Shown here piece after piece: positions 8,876-17,050 of a DNA stretch of 64,000 nt. The position numbers were made by a program, and so were the translations under genes. Every line of letters begins with the position of its first letter. The first letter of the stretch is position 1. The stretch is from Lysobacter soyae (GTDB lineage: Bacteria; Pseudomonadota; Gammaproteobacteria; Xanthomonadales; Xanthomonadaceae), in contig NZ_CP080544.1 of NCBI RefSeq assembly GCF_019551435.1, forward strand, positions 930,001 to 994,000, written 5' to 3'. Under the pieces are notes generated by a model. The model saw nothing but the letters and a program-made list of their open reading frames with translations, did no database searches and was not told where the DNA came from.

Positions 8876-9949
8876 ATGAAGCTGTTCAAAGAACTAATGG
8901 TGTCGGTTGCTATCGTGGCCGTGTTCTTCCTTTTGATGGGCGTCGTGCTTCCTTCGAAGCGCCACATTGAAGAGACCGTCGACACCAATCGCAATACGAC
9001 TGTCGTCTATGACATGTTGAACGGTTTCGGCCGCTTCAAGGATTGGAACGCGGTGTTCATGCGTGATCCGGCCGCGCAGTACAAGATTTCCGGTCCGGCC
9101 GAAGGCAAGGGCGCAAAAATCGAGTACACCTCCAAAGTGCGTGAAGTCGGCAAGGGCAGCTGGACCATCACCGGTAACGAACCGGGCAAGCGCATTGATT
9201 TCGCGCTGGTGAACGAAGATATGGGCAACAACAAGAAGTCTTCGTTCATCCTGACGCCGAACGAAAACGGTCGCAAAGTTGAAATCAAGCAAACCTACGA
9301 TGTCGAATACGGCTTCAACCTGATCGGTCGCTACGCCGGTATGTACGCAAAGAGCTACATGGGCGAAGACATGAAGATGGGTCTGCGCAAGTTGACCAGC
9401 TTGTTGTCTGACATCCCGAACATGCCGTACGACCGCATGACCGTTCCGTTGGCTCCGCCGAAAGTGGTTGAACTGCCGGCCGAAGACGTGCTGGTGATCA
9501 GCTCGGGCACGTTGAACAACGACATCTCCGATGTCTGGCTGTCGGTTAAGAAGAACCAGGAATGGATTTCGCGCACGCTCGCCGCCAATGGTCTGCAAGC
9601 AGCCGGTCCTTATCGCTTGGTCACCACCGACTACAACTCGGCCAACTACGGCTACGATCTGGTTCAACCGGTGACCAAGGCCGGCGTGCAACCGGGTCAA
9701 ATCCCGACCATGAGCGTCGCTGCACCGGTGAAGTTCCTCAAGATTCCGGCGCGTCGCGCCACCATGACCTCGATTGCCAACGCAGATTTCAACTCGTTGC
9801 AGCTGACGCGTGAATCTCTGCGCGCTTGGACCATGGTGCGTGGCATGGAGATTGCCGACCGTCCGTTTGACGTGTACAAGAGCGGAACGGATCTGTCGTT
9901 CACTGCAGGCTCGGCACAGTTCGATACCTACTGGCCGATCAAGAAGTGA
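8876..9949 (+). CDS. Membrane-anchored SRPBCC-domain plus GyrI-like effector-binding protein
   Basis: 357 aa. An N-terminal hydrophobic helix (residues about 8-26) anchors a START/SRPBCC (polyketide-cyclase-like) domain recognisable from NTTVVYDMLNGFGRFKDWN, GKGAKIEYTSK and the closing helix region IGRYAGMYAKSYMGEDMK. From about residue 195 a second domain resembles GyrI/AraC effector-binding folds (VKFLKIPARRATMTSIANAD, LRAWTMVRGMEIADRPFDVY). Such proteins bind hydrophobic or drug-like ligands; no catalytic role is visible. It follows the two-component pair by about 110 bases on the same strand and is followed by a strong hairpin terminator. Confidence 0.82.
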   Translation: MKLFKELMVSVAIVAVFFLLMGVVLPSKRHIEETVDTNRNTTVVYDMLNGFGRFKDWNAVFMRDPAAQYKISGPAEGKGAKIEYTSKVREVGKGSWTITGNEPGKRIDFALVNEDMGNNKKSSFILTPNENGRKVEIKQTYDVEYGFNLIGRYAGMYAKSYMGEDMKMGLRKLTSLLSDIPNMPYDRMTVPLAPPKVVELPAEDVLVISSGTLNNDISDVWLSVKKNQEWISRTLAANGLQAAGPYRLVTTDYNSANYGYDLVQPVTKAGVQPGQIPTMSVAAPVKFLKIPARRATMTSIANADFNSLQLTRESLRAWTMVRGMEIADRPFDVYKSGTDLSFTAGSAQFDTYWPIKK

Positions 9950-9969
9950 TCTGACAACACTGTTGAAGC

Positions 9970-9994
9970 AAACGCCGCGATTTTCGCGGCGTTT
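9970..9994 (+). terminator. Intrinsic terminator after the SRPBCC gene
   Basis: A perfect 11 bp inverted repeat (AAACGCCGCGA / TCGCGGCGTTT) with a TTT loop, starting 20 bases after the SRPBCC stop. The 3' arm runs into GTTTGTATTT, a modest T-rich tail. It sits only 6 bases before the SD (GGAGGA at 10001-10006) of the DUF423 gene, so read-through would still provide a leader for that gene. Confidence 0.7.
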
Positions 9995-10010
9995 GTATTT
10001 GGAGGACACG

Positions 10011-10415
10011 ATGAGTCACGTCACACAACTGGAAGCCGCACGGCGCGCCGTGAGAATGCAGCGTGTATTGGGTGGCAGCGGGGCAGTACTGGCCTTGTGT
10101 GCGGTGGCACTCTCCGCGGTGATCGCGCATGCGGGGAAATTGCAAGGCACGGATATCGAGCATGTGCGCGCAAGTGCGATGAATGCCGCGACCTTCATGC
10201 TGTTGCATGGCGCCGTCGCGACCGCGCTGGCGATGCAGGCGGTGATTCCCAATGATCGCTATGCGTTGATGTTGATGTTGGTCGGTACCGTGTTGTTCTC
10301 GGGTTCTGTCATTGCCGGGGCGCTGTTGGGTCTCTCGACGGTTTTGGCACCCTTGGGTGGCTCGATGTTGATGCTCGCTTGGGCTTGGGTAGCGATCAAC
10401 CGGTTTTGGCGATGA
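10011..10415 (+). CDS. DUF423 family small membrane protein
   Basis: 134 aa with four hydrophobic helices, matching the DUF423 (E. coli YgdD) family: the signature FMLLHGAVATALAM and LFSGSVIAGALLGLSTVLAPLGG are both present. The function of the family is unknown; it is an inner-membrane protein. The ATG at 10011 has a strong SD (GGAGGA, four-base spacer). The stop codon overlaps the next ATG as ATGA, so it is translationally coupled to the DNA glycosylase gene. Confidence 0.85.
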   Translation: MSHVTQLEAARRAVRMQRVLGGSGAVLALCAVALSAVIAHAGKLQGTDIEHVRASAMNAATFMLLHGAVATALAMQAVIPNDRYALMLMLVGTVLFSGSVIAGALLGLSTVLAPLGGSMLMLAWAWVAINRFWR

Positions 10416-11092
10416 GCGCTGTGCGCCACGTGCGTGGGTATGATGCCGCGCAGGCCAACCGGGTACTGACCAAGCGAGACCCTGCATTGGGTCGCTGGAT
10501 CAAGCGCGTTGGGGCTTTGGGTAATAACCCGGGCTGGAAAAAACCGTTCGATCCGGTGGATGCGCTGGCACGCGCCATTTTGTATCAACAGCTCTCCGGC
10601 AAAGCTGCAGGCACCATTGTCGGAAGGTTGGAAAACGCTATCGGCAGCACACGACTGCATTGCGACACTCTGTCCACGATTGACGACGCGGGGATGCGTG
10701 CCTGCGGTGTTTCGGGAAACAAAACCCTTGCGCTGCGTGACCTGATGCGGCGGGAGCAGGATGGCGAGATTCCGACAACGCGTCGTATGGCGACCATGGG
10801 CAATGACGACATCATCGCCGCCTTGGTGCCGGTGCGCGGGATAGGGCGCTGGACTGTGGAAATGATGCTGATGTCCAGACTCGGCCGTCAGGATGTGTTG
10901 CCCGTCGATGATTTGGGCATTCGCCGCGGCATCCAGATATTGCGCGAATTGCCCGACATGCCCAAGCCGAAAGAAGCGGCGCTCTTGGGTGAAATCTGGG
11001 GCCCTTGGCGCACGCAAGCGTCGTTCTATTTATGGCGAATTTCTGACTTCAAGCAAGCCGACGCTGTACCGGTGAAACGCTCGCAAAGCTGA
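10412..11092 (+). CDS. DNA-3-methyladenine glycosylase, AlkA-type HhH-GPD protein
   Basis: Base-excision repair glycosylase of the HhH-GPD superfamily, 226 aa. The helix-hairpin-helix is VPVRGIGRWTVEMMLMSRLG and the catalytic Asp is in VLPVDDLGIRRG (pattern P-x-x-D-L-G-x-x). The start region PFDPVDALARAILYQQLSGKA is also typical. It lacks the extra N-terminal domain of E. coli AlkA (282 aa) and so resembles the compact MAG/AlkC-like forms. The ATG overlaps the DUF423 stop by 4 bases. Its stop abuts the stop of the convergent peptidase gene with no gap. Confidence 0.9.
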   Translation: MSAVRHVRGYDAAQANRVLTKRDPALGRWIKRVGALGNNPGWKKPFDPVDALARAILYQQLSGKAAGTIVGRLENAIGSTRLHCDTLSTIDDAGMRACGVSGNKTLALRDLMRREQDGEIPTTRRMATMGNDDIIAALVPVRGIGRWTVEMMLMSRLGRQDVLPVDDLGIRRGIQILRELPDMPKPKEAALLGEIWGPWRTQASFYLWRISDFKQADAVPVKRSQS

Positions 11093-11875
11093 TCATCCGA
11101 TGTAATACCAATGCCATGGCTCGTAGACGATGCCATGAGGGTTATTGCGCGGATAGCTCAATCGAAAGCCGAATGTAGGCGCGTGCGTTGACAGCCATTG
11201 GAAAGCATCGGTGCGCTCGAAACTTTCTTCCGCAGCCGGCTCACCCAGGCTAGAGATATCCAACGCGCGACCAGAGTGATGTTCGGAATAACCGGGCGCA
11301 GCATTGACGCGGAGAATGTCTTCAACGGGTTGGCCGCGCCCCAACTTGCGTTCAAAAATGCGCAGCTGATAATCGTGACCGCGATAGCCGGAGACTGCCT
11401 CAAGATGGACGTCGTCCCGCCGTGCGGCCACACCCATTTGATGCCATGCGCGCGCCGTATCACGCGTCAACCAAAGCGGACGTTGATAGCGATCCCATCC
11501 GGCGAAGTCGAGCGTGGCGGGTTCAGCGATGAGGTGCAACCCGGTGCGGTGAGCGTAGTCCTCGGACGACAATCCGAGCATGCGTAGTCGCTGCTCGAGA
11601 CCGGCGAGTGGGAGCGTATGACCCGTCGATCTGCCAGCGGCTTGAATCTGTTTCGCAAACTTTTCCAACGCCAGCACTTCGGATGCGCGCATGGGCGCCA
11701 ATCGCTGCATTTGTCCGCGCGTATCGACGGCCGCAAGAAAACGACCATCGCGCTTTCGTTTCAACAGCCAAGTTGAGAGCGCGAGGGCTCGTGCGTGCGA
11801 CGATGCACTGGCTCGTGCAAGGCGCGCGGGCAGTGCTTCAAACGATACGTGGTTATGCAGTTTCAAGGTCGACAT
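11093..11875 (-). CDS. M15B (VanY-type) D-alanyl-D-alanine carboxypeptidase family protein
   Basis: 260 aa. The C-terminal half has the zinc-site pattern of VanY peptidases: LEAVSGYRGHDYQ, then YSEHHSGRALDI (His and Asp ligands) and EPWHWYY (catalytic Glu/His region). This domain trims the terminal D-Ala of peptidoglycan stems. The N-terminal half is Ala/Arg/Leu-rich with no obvious signal peptide, so either export uses an unrecognised route or the protein is cytoplasmic; the annotated ATG at 11875 may also be too far upstream. It lies 4 bases downstream of the alpha/beta-hydrolase gene stop in the same orientation and could belong to its operon. Confidence 0.88.
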   Translation of the reverse strand: MSTLKLHNHVSFEALPARLARASASSHARALALSTWLLKRKRDGRFLAAVDTRGQMQRLAPMRASEVLALEKFAKQIQAAGRSTGHTLPLAGLEQRLRMLGLSSEDYAHRTGLHLIAEPATLDFAGWDRYQRPLWLTRDTARAWHQMGVAARRDDVHLEAVSGYRGHDYQLRIFERKLGRGQPVEDILRVNAAPGYSEHHSGRALDISSLGEPAAEESFERTDAFQWLSTHAPTFGFRLSYPRNNPHGIVYEPWHWYYIG

Positions 11876-11879
11876 GCAT

Positions 11880-13169
11880 TCAATGTCGCTTGATCCAGGC
11901 GACGATGTCGTTGATCATCGCGGCGTCCACGTGGCCGGGCGCCGAGTATTCAGCGGCATTCGGCTCGCCGGTGCCGGTAATGCCCAAGTGATTGAGCGTG
12001 GGATAGCGTTTCATTTCGATGCGCTTATCGCCGCGGAGGTTTTTTTGCCAAAGCTGCCAATCGGTGTCGCTGACTTGGAAATCACGACCGCCGTGCAGCA
12101 ACAGCACAGGCAATTTGGACGCGCGGGTGTCTTTCACTGGGTCGACTGTATCCACACTGCGCCAGTAGTCGGCGGTTTGCCCCATGAGGGACGGTCCTCG
12201 GTAACCCGGATCCCGAAACATCTTGATGGCGGCTTCCAATAGCCGGATGTTCTCTTCCGTTTTTTCAGCGGGCACTTTGCCCGTCTTGCCCATGAAGCGC
12301 ATTTGCTCAGGCAAGACTTCCACCAGCTTTCGTGCAGGTCCGGACCATTGAATCAATCCGGCGACTTGGCCATCACGCTGCCCGATTCTCGGCGCGAGCA
12401 TCGCCCCTTGGCTATGGCCCAAAACAAACAGGCGTTTCTTATCGATGCCGGGCTGCGCGCGAAGTGTCGCAAGGGCCATCACCGCATCATCTGTTGTTTC
12501 GCTGTCGATGGTCACCGGATGCGATGCATACCATTCGGGCATGGCTTTGCTGCGCTTTTCGTAACGCAGTACGGCAATCCCTTGGTCGGCCAAAGCACGC
12601 GCCACGTCCAAAAACGGGCGGTTGGCGCCGACGGTTTCGTTGCGGTCTTGCGGACCTGAGCCGTGCACCAAGACGACCCCCGGAAAGGGCCCAGTTCCCT
12701 TGGGCATCGCCAAGGTCGCGGGAAGGGCGTCTGCGCCAGATCCAACCGTCAGTTCACGTTCGCTGAAATGCGCATTGGCAGGAACGGCTTGAACCGGTGC
12801 ACGGGCTTGCTGGGGTTGAATGAAGAGCCCTTCGACTTTTCCTTGGGCATCAATCGACACCGTCGCTTGCCAGTCTTGATTCCCGCGGTGCATGGGCACC
12901 AAGGCAATTTGGCTGGTGTTTTTTTGAACGAGTCGGATATCACCGCGCGTCCCGGCGCCCGCCATCGAGCCCCAAGCGGCTTTCATTTTGTCGAGCGGCA
13001 CCGCGGTTTTCATGGATTCTGAAAACATGGCCTCGGCTTGCTCGAAGCGGCCGGCATCCAAGTGATCAAGCAGGGTGGTGCTGATCGCTTTCGCCCGCTC
13101 GGGCGCCACTTGCGCCGTGGCTGTGGTCGCCACAAAAGCCGCGCAGACGATGGGAAGGAGGCGTTTCAT
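11880..13169 (-). CDS. Secreted alpha/beta hydrolase with N-terminal DUF3887-like domain
   Basis: 429 aa from ATG 13169, beginning with a signal peptide (MKRLLPIVCAAFVATTATAQ). Residues about 25-120 look like a DUF3887-type small alpha/beta domain (LDAGRFEQAEAMFSESM). The hydrolase core has the oxyanion segment VVLVHGSGPQDRNE, nucleophile elbow VLGHSQGAML (Ser), acid in LHGGRDFQV (Asp) and base in LNHLGI (His), giving a complete triad. It is probably a periplasmic esterase or peptidase of the S9-like type; the substrate is unknown. One base separates it from the DUF4177 gene, so it reads as the fourth gene of the SPFH operon. An in-frame extension to 13229 overlaps that small gene and is rejected. 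Confidence 0.88.
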   Translation of the reverse strand: MKRLLPIVCAAFVATTATAQVAPERAKAISTTLLDHLDAGRFEQAEAMFSESMKTAVPLDKMKAAWGSMAGAGTRGDIRLVQKNTSQIALVPMHRGNQDWQATVSIDAQGKVEGLFIQPQQARAPVQAVPANAHFSERELTVGSGADALPATLAMPKGTGPFPGVVLVHGSGPQDRNETVGANRPFLDVARALADQGIAVLRYEKRSKAMPEWYASHPVTIDSETTDDAVMALATLRAQPGIDKKRLFVLGHSQGAMLAPRIGQRDGQVAGLIQWSGPARKLVEVLPEQMRFMGKTGKVPAEKTEENIRLLEAAIKMFRDPGYRGPSLMGQTADYWRSVDTVDPVKDTRASKLPVLLLHGGRDFQVSDTDWQLWQKNLRGDKRIEMKRYPTLNHLGITGTGEPNAAEYSAPGHVDAAMINDIVAWIKRH

Positions 13170-13170
13170 G

Positions 13171-13350
13171 TCAAGCCTCGCGCTTGAAGAAAGCGTACAT
13201 CGGTGCGGCCAGTCCATGGCTGACGACATTCACCAGTTCCCAGCCTTGTGCGCCCATCTTGTTGATTTGTTCCTGCATGACCGGGGCTTTCATCCGGCCC
13301 CAAACGTCGGGCTTGATTTCAACGACTTGAAACGTCCAGCGTGTGCTCAT
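13171..13350 (-). CDS. DUF4177-type small protein
   Basis: A 59 aa protein read from the reverse strand: ATG at 13350, TGA at 13171-13173. It starts MSTRWTFQVVEIKPDVWG, carries the DUF4177-like signature NKMGAQGWELVNVVSH and ends with APMYAFFKRE, the pattern of the family whose function is unknown. Its ATG overlaps the stop of the ribbon-helix-helix gene (ATGA) and its stop is one base from the hydrolase start, so coupling on both sides supports it being real despite its size. Confidence 0.8.
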   Translation of the reverse strand: MSTRWTFQVVEIKPDVWGRMKAPVMQEQINKMGAQGWELVNVVSHGLAAPMYAFFKREA

Positions 13351-13535
13351 TGTGAATCCTCCTGGTTGACGGGTCGCACGTCCGGCTTGGGCAGGCGACC
13401 GTTTTTACGCAAGGCATCACGCAACAGATACTCGATCTGCGCGTTCAGACTGCGGATTTCATCATCCGCCCAGCGCTGCGTCGCCGCCATGATTTCGGCA
13501 TTGATGCGCAGCGGAAAGGCCTTTTTCTCACTCAT
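13347..13535 (-). CDS. Small ribbon-helix-helix (Arc/CopG-like) DNA-binding protein
   Basis: 62 aa with the short beta strand plus two-helix plan of ribbon-helix-helix regulators: KAFPLRINAEIMAATQRWAD for strand and helix A, then DEIRSLNAQIEYLLRDALRK for helix B. The phrase SLNAQIEYLLRDAL is characteristic of Arc-like proteins. It lies 5 bases after the SPFH gene stop and overlaps the DUF4177 gene by 4 bases. A tandem repeat upstream of the operon is a candidate binding site. There is no partner toxin, so an antitoxin role is unlikely. Confidence 0.8.
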   Translation of the reverse strand: MSEKKAFPLRINAEIMAATQRWADDEIRSLNAQIEYLLRDALRKNGRLPKPDVRPVNQEDSQ

Positions 13536-13540
13536 TGCAA

Positions 13541-14425
13541 TCAGTACAAGGAACCGGCGTTGACGATGGGTTGGGTCGAGCGTTCACCACACAACACCAC
13601 CAGCAGATTGCTGACCATTTGTGCTTTGCGCTCTTCGTCCAAAGTCACCACGCCGTTCTTTTGAAGCTCCTGCAAAGCCATCTCCACCATGCCGACGGCA
13701 CCGGCGACGATGCGGGTGCGTGCCGCAATGATGGCGTTGGCCTGTTGACGCTGCAGCATGGCTTGGGCGATTTCGGGTGCATAGGCCAAGTGGCTGATAC
13801 GTGCGTCGAGCACTTGCACACCGGCATCGGCCAGACGTTCTTGCAGTTCTTTCTTCAAGTGTTCGCCGATTTCCGTCGCATGGCTGCGCAACGACAATTG
13901 GCCTTCTTCGTGTTGGTCGTACGGATAGCTGGTGGCCATCGCGCGCAGTGCGGACTCGGACTGGATGTGCACGAAGGTCTCGTATTCGTCCACGTTGTAA
14001 ACCGCTTCGGAAGCATCCACGACTTGCCAAACAATGACCGAGGCGATTTCGATGGGCGAGCCGTCCAACTCATTGACTTTCAACTTGCCGCTCTCGAAAT
14101 TGCGGACCCGCTGGCTCACTTTGCGCTTGGCATAGAACGGATTGTTCCAGCGCAAACCGTTGGCCTTGACCGTGCCGACGTATTTGCCGAACAGGCTCAA
14201 AACGACCGATTGGTTCGGCTCGACTTTGTAGAGACCGATCAAGCTCAGGAACGACAGCGTGGCAAGCACGATGCCGCCGAAGACTTTGGCGAGCGAATTG
14301 ACGCCGGCATTGTCCGGATCCGGACCGATGCCGGTGACGAACATCCAAGCCGACACGATGGCCAAGACCAGGACGCACAGGAGGAAGGGGATGCCCGGGA
14401 GGGAGCCGATTTCGCGTTCTTTCAT
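13541..14425 (-). CDS. SPFH/Band 7 domain membrane protein
   Basis: 294 aa from ATG 14425, chosen because GGAG lies seven bases upstream; an in-frame start at 14458 would fall in the repeat. Two N-terminal hydrophobic helices (IPFLLCVLVLAIVSAWMFV and VFGGIVLATLSFLSLIGLY) precede the Band 7 domain (VEPNQSVVLSLFGKYVGTVK, LDGSPIEIASVIVWQVVDA) and the coiled, Ala/Glu/Gln-rich flotillin-like region (IAQAMLQRQQANAIIAARTRIVAGA is the recognisable part). SPFH proteins form large membrane scaffolds, often tied to proteases or membrane-stress responses. It is the first gene of the operon SPFH-RHH-DUF4177-hydrolase. Confidence 0.92.
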   Translation of the reverse strand: MKEREIGSLPGIPFLLCVLVLAIVSAWMFVTGIGPDPDNAGVNSLAKVFGGIVLATLSFLSLIGLYKVEPNQSVVLSLFGKYVGTVKANGLRWNNPFYAKRKVSQRVRNFESGKLKVNELDGSPIEIASVIVWQVVDASEAVYNVDEYETFVHIQSESALRAMATSYPYDQHEEGQLSLRSHATEIGEHLKKELQERLADAGVQVLDARISHLAYAPEIAQAMLQRQQANAIIAARTRIVAGAVGMVEMALQELQKNGVVTLDEERKAQMVSNLLVVLCGERSTQPIVNAGSLY

Positions 14426-14448
14426 GAGTTTTCTCCGTTGATGTTCAA

Positions 14449-14467
14449 ATGATATCAAAATGATATC
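14449..14467. promoter_or_regulatory. Tandem ATGATATC repeat in the SPFH operon leader
   Basis: ATGATATC occurs at 14449-14456 and again at 14460-14467, a spacing of 11 bases or about one helical turn. The first copy is inside the 8 bp palindrome TGATATCA (14450-14457). The pair lies 24-42 bases upstream of the SPFH ATG, between it and the lipoprotein gene, in an AT-rich patch unlike the flanking DNA. Arc/MetJ/CopG proteins usually bind paired short sites in this way, so it could be the operator of the RHH protein in the operon; it could also overlap the promoter -10 region. Confidence 0.45.
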
Positions 14468-14510
14468 TGATGAGCAAGTCTAACCCCAGGGCCCGTCACG
14501 GCGCCGTATT

Positions 14511-15419
14511 TCAGGGGTGGAGGCGGTAAATCAGGGTGGGCGAAATCTCGCCGCTGACATAGAGCGACTGGCCGTCCGTGGCCCAACCCAGGGCTTCCGG
14601 CTGAGGCAAGAGCGGCATGGAGAGCTCTTGCGGGGCACGTTGTTCGGTCGCACGCGCCCAAGAGGTCTTGGCTGTGGCACGTTTGTAGAGCAGCAAATGG
14701 CGATACGTCAAAACCGCCAACGACAATCCGTCGGGGCTGATATCGGCCGCAGTGACTTGTACCGACAGCTTCGCAAGCTTTGGATTGTTGGCGATGTCTT
14801 TCGCGCTGGGACGCGGCACGTGGGGCAGGTTGGCGATCAACTTCGCGGTGACGGTTTCACCGTCCTCGACATCGAGCGGCACCGTGTAGACCAACGGCGG
14901 TTGTCGCTTCTTGGTGATCAGCACAACTTCCCGTCGTGTCAGATCGACCGCGACCGCTTCACAGTCACGAGGGCCGTTCGGCCACACGACATCGACGATC
15001 CGGGCCGGTTTGAGCACGCCGGGCTTGTCGCCCAAAGAGGGCTCTTCGATAAACAACAGCCGGACGCGCTTGCGAATTCCGCCGTTGTCACCGGTGTCGG
15101 CCACCAGGAGCCAGTTTTTACCGTGATCGCTGAAGCTCGCGATGTCTTCCCAATCCTTTTTGTCGGCGCCCTCGACATGCCAGGTGCCGATGTCACTTCC
15201 ACCGGGTGTGATGGCGTAAAGGTTGGGCGGATTGCCGCTGTCATCAAGCACCCACAACCGGTTCGGATCCAGTCGTGAAGCAGCGATGCCGCTGGTTTCA
15301 TCCAAGGCTTTGTTGGTCGAAATCCCGACGAGCTGTACACCGTCGCCCACGGGCACGCCTTGCTTGCACGCAACCAACAATCCCAAAGAAACGGTGGAGA
15401 CAAAAAGCAGACGACGCAT
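14511..15419 (-). CDS. Lipoprotein with beta-propeller-like repeats
   Basis: About 302 aa from ATG 15419 (15431 is also in frame). The signal peptide ends in a lipobox, LGLLVACKQ, so it is predicted to be lipidated at Cys 18. The body has repeated strand-turn units typical of propeller proteins: SRLDPNRLWVLDDSGNPPNL, NWLLVADTGDNGG, DCEAVAVDLTRREVVLITKK and ADISPDGLSLAVLTYR. Residues Asp and Asn in DDSGNPP and ADTGDN resemble calcium or phosphoester-binding turns of SdiA-regulated or phytase-like propellers. No enzyme activity can be named. It is divergent from purT. Confidence 0.82.
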   Translation of the reverse strand: MRRLLFVSTVSLGLLVACKQGVPVGDGVQLVGISTNKALDETSGIAASRLDPNRLWVLDDSGNPPNLYAITPGGSDIGTWHVEGADKKDWEDIASFSDHGKNWLLVADTGDNGGIRKRVRLLFIEEPSLGDKPGVLKPARIVDVVWPNGPRDCEAVAVDLTRREVVLITKKRQPPLVYTVPLDVEDGETVTAKLIANLPHVPRPSAKDIANNPKLAKLSVQVTAADISPDGLSLAVLTYRHLLLYKRATAKTSWARATEQRAPQELSMPLLPQPEALGWATDGQSLYVSGEISPTLIYRLHP

Positions 15420-15496
15420 CCCCCAAAGCATGACAGAAGCGATGTCGGAACGGTATCCAAACGCTAAACTTGTGGCACATTCCCAGGTGGCTTTTT

Positions 15497-16702
15497 ATGG
15501 TCGATATCAAGACTCCGCTGACCACGTCAGCCTTTCGCGTCATGTTGTTGGGCAGTGGTGAGCTGGGCAAGGAAGTTGCCATTGAATTGCAGCGCTTTGG
15601 CGTCGAGACGATTGCCGTCGATCGCTATGCCAATGCACCGGCCATGCAAGTGGCGCATCGCAGTCATGTGATCGATATGTTGGACGGGAACGCCCTACGC
15701 ACCCTGATCGAAGCCGAACAGCCCGACTTGGTGGTGCCCGAGATCGAAGCGATCCATACACCGACGCTCGAAGCGATGGAGCAGGAATTCGGATTGCGGG
15801 TCGTGCCCACGGCGCGCGCCACGCGACTCACGATGGATCGCGAAGGTATACGCACATTGGCTGCTGTCGAACTGGGTGTGCCGACGTCGCCGTTTGCGTT
15901 CGTCGAGAATGTCGAAGATTTCAAGGCCGCCGTCACTCGCATCGGGTTGCCCTGCGTGGTGAAGCCGGTCATGTCTTCGTCGGGCAAAGGACAATCCACC
16001 ATCAAGCACACCGATGACATTCAAAAGGCATGGGACTACGCGCAGTCCGGAGGACGTGCGGGCGCAGGGCGGGTCATAGTCGAGGGTTTCATTGATTTCG
16101 ACTACGAGATCACGCTCCTGACCGTGCGCCATGCCGGCGGAACGGCGTTTTGCGCGCCCATCGGGCATTTGCAACAAGACGGCGACTACATCGAGTCTTG
16201 GCAGCCGCAGCCGATGCCGCCCCTGGCGCTTGCCCGCGCGCGTGAGATGGCGGATAAAGTCGCCACCGCATTGGGCGGGCATGGCGTCTTCGGCATGGAG
16301 TTCTTCGTCAAGGGCGATGACGTTTGGTTCTCGGAGGTGTCTCCGCGTCCGCACGACACCGGACTGGTGACGTTGGTGTCGCAGACCTTGAGCGAATTCG
16401 CGTTGCATGCGCGCGCCATTCTCGGATTGCCGGTCGGTGCGGATGCGGACGGAAATATTGCGAACCTGGGGCCGGCCGCCAGTGCGGCGTTGCTCGCGCG
16501 CGGCCATGGCGTGCCGTGTTTTTCAAATATTGAAGTGGCGTTGAAGGCACCGGATACCGCCTTGCGCCTGTTCGGCAAACCGCGCGTGGAGGGCTATCGT
16601 CGCGTCGGAGTCACGTTGGCGCGTGCAGAATCCTGTGACGAGGCACGCGCCATCGCACGGCAAGGTGCGCAAGCCATTGCCATCGAATTCAAAGACAGCT
16701 GA
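15497..16702 (+). CDS. purT: Formate-dependent phosphoribosylglycinamide formyltransferase
   Basis: PurT uses ATP and formate to convert GAR to FGAR in purine synthesis, an alternative to folate-dependent PurN. It is an ATP-grasp enzyme. The start [20 protein letters not shown] at 15497 fits the family (E. coli PurT 392 aa; here 401 aa); the frame could extend to 15470. Visible signatures are [48 protein letters not shown] (ATP phosphate loop) and [17 protein letters not shown] (metal site). The small hypothetical gene follows by 9 bases. Confidence 0.96.
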   Translation: MVDIKTPLTTSAFRVMLLGSGELGKEVAIELQRFGVETIAVDRYANAPAMQVAHRSHVIDMLDGNALRTLIEAEQPDLVVPEIEAIHTPTLEAMEQEFGLRVVPTARATRLTMDREGIRTLAAVELGVPTSPFAFVENVEDFKAAVTRIGLPCVVKPVMSSSGKGQSTIKHTDDIQKAWDYAQSGGRAGAGRVIVEGFIDFDYEITLLTVRHAGGTAFCAPIGHLQQDGDYIESWQPQPMPPLALARAREMADKVATALGGHGVFGMEFFVKGDDVWFSEVSPRPHDTGLVTLVSQTLSEFALHARAILGLPVGADADGNIANLGPAASAALLARGHGVPCFSNIEVALKAPDTALRLFGKPRVEGYRRVGVTLARAESCDEARAIARQGAQAIAIEFKDS

Positions 16703-16711
16703 GGAGTCCCA

Positions 16712-17035
16712 GTGACCACGTCCGGATATATCGTCTACTTGTTTCCGCCGGCCATCGAGGCCTTGGGCGCGCCGGCGTTGCCGCTGATGCAAAAGGGTGA
16801 GGGCGAAGGTGCGGAGCACTTCTTCGTTTGCAAAGAAGTCGATACCGCAGGCGCGCTCGTTGAACTGACCATCGAAGGCAAAGACGCAAACGGTCAAGTC
16901 ACCGACATTGAACTCATGATTCCGATGAACATGGTGCGCATGATCGTTTCCGCACACGGTGACGGCGCCGGATTCGGCTTCCGGGTGCGCACGCCCGAAG
17001 AAATGGCCACCGCACCCGCCAATCTCAGCCTTTGA
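16712..17035 (+). CDS. Conserved hypothetical protein
   Basis: 107 aa from GTG 16712, which has AGGAG five bases upstream. The sequence is mixed alpha/beta (YIVYLFPPAIEALGAPALPL, HFFVCKEVDTAGALVELTIE, IELMIPMNMVRMIVSAHGDG) with no signal peptide, membrane span or cysteine motif of note. It is nine bases after purT and probably co-transcribed with it. I do not recognise the family, and the link to purine synthesis is only by position. It ends 15 bases from the convergent lipoprotein gene stop. Confidence 0.75.
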   Translation: MTTSGYIVYLFPPAIEALGAPALPLMQKGEGEGAEHFFVCKEVDTAGALVELTIEGKDANGQVTDIELMIPMNMVRMIVSAHGDGAGFGFRVRTPEEMATAPANLSL

Positions 17036-17050
17036 TAGATCGACGTCGCC

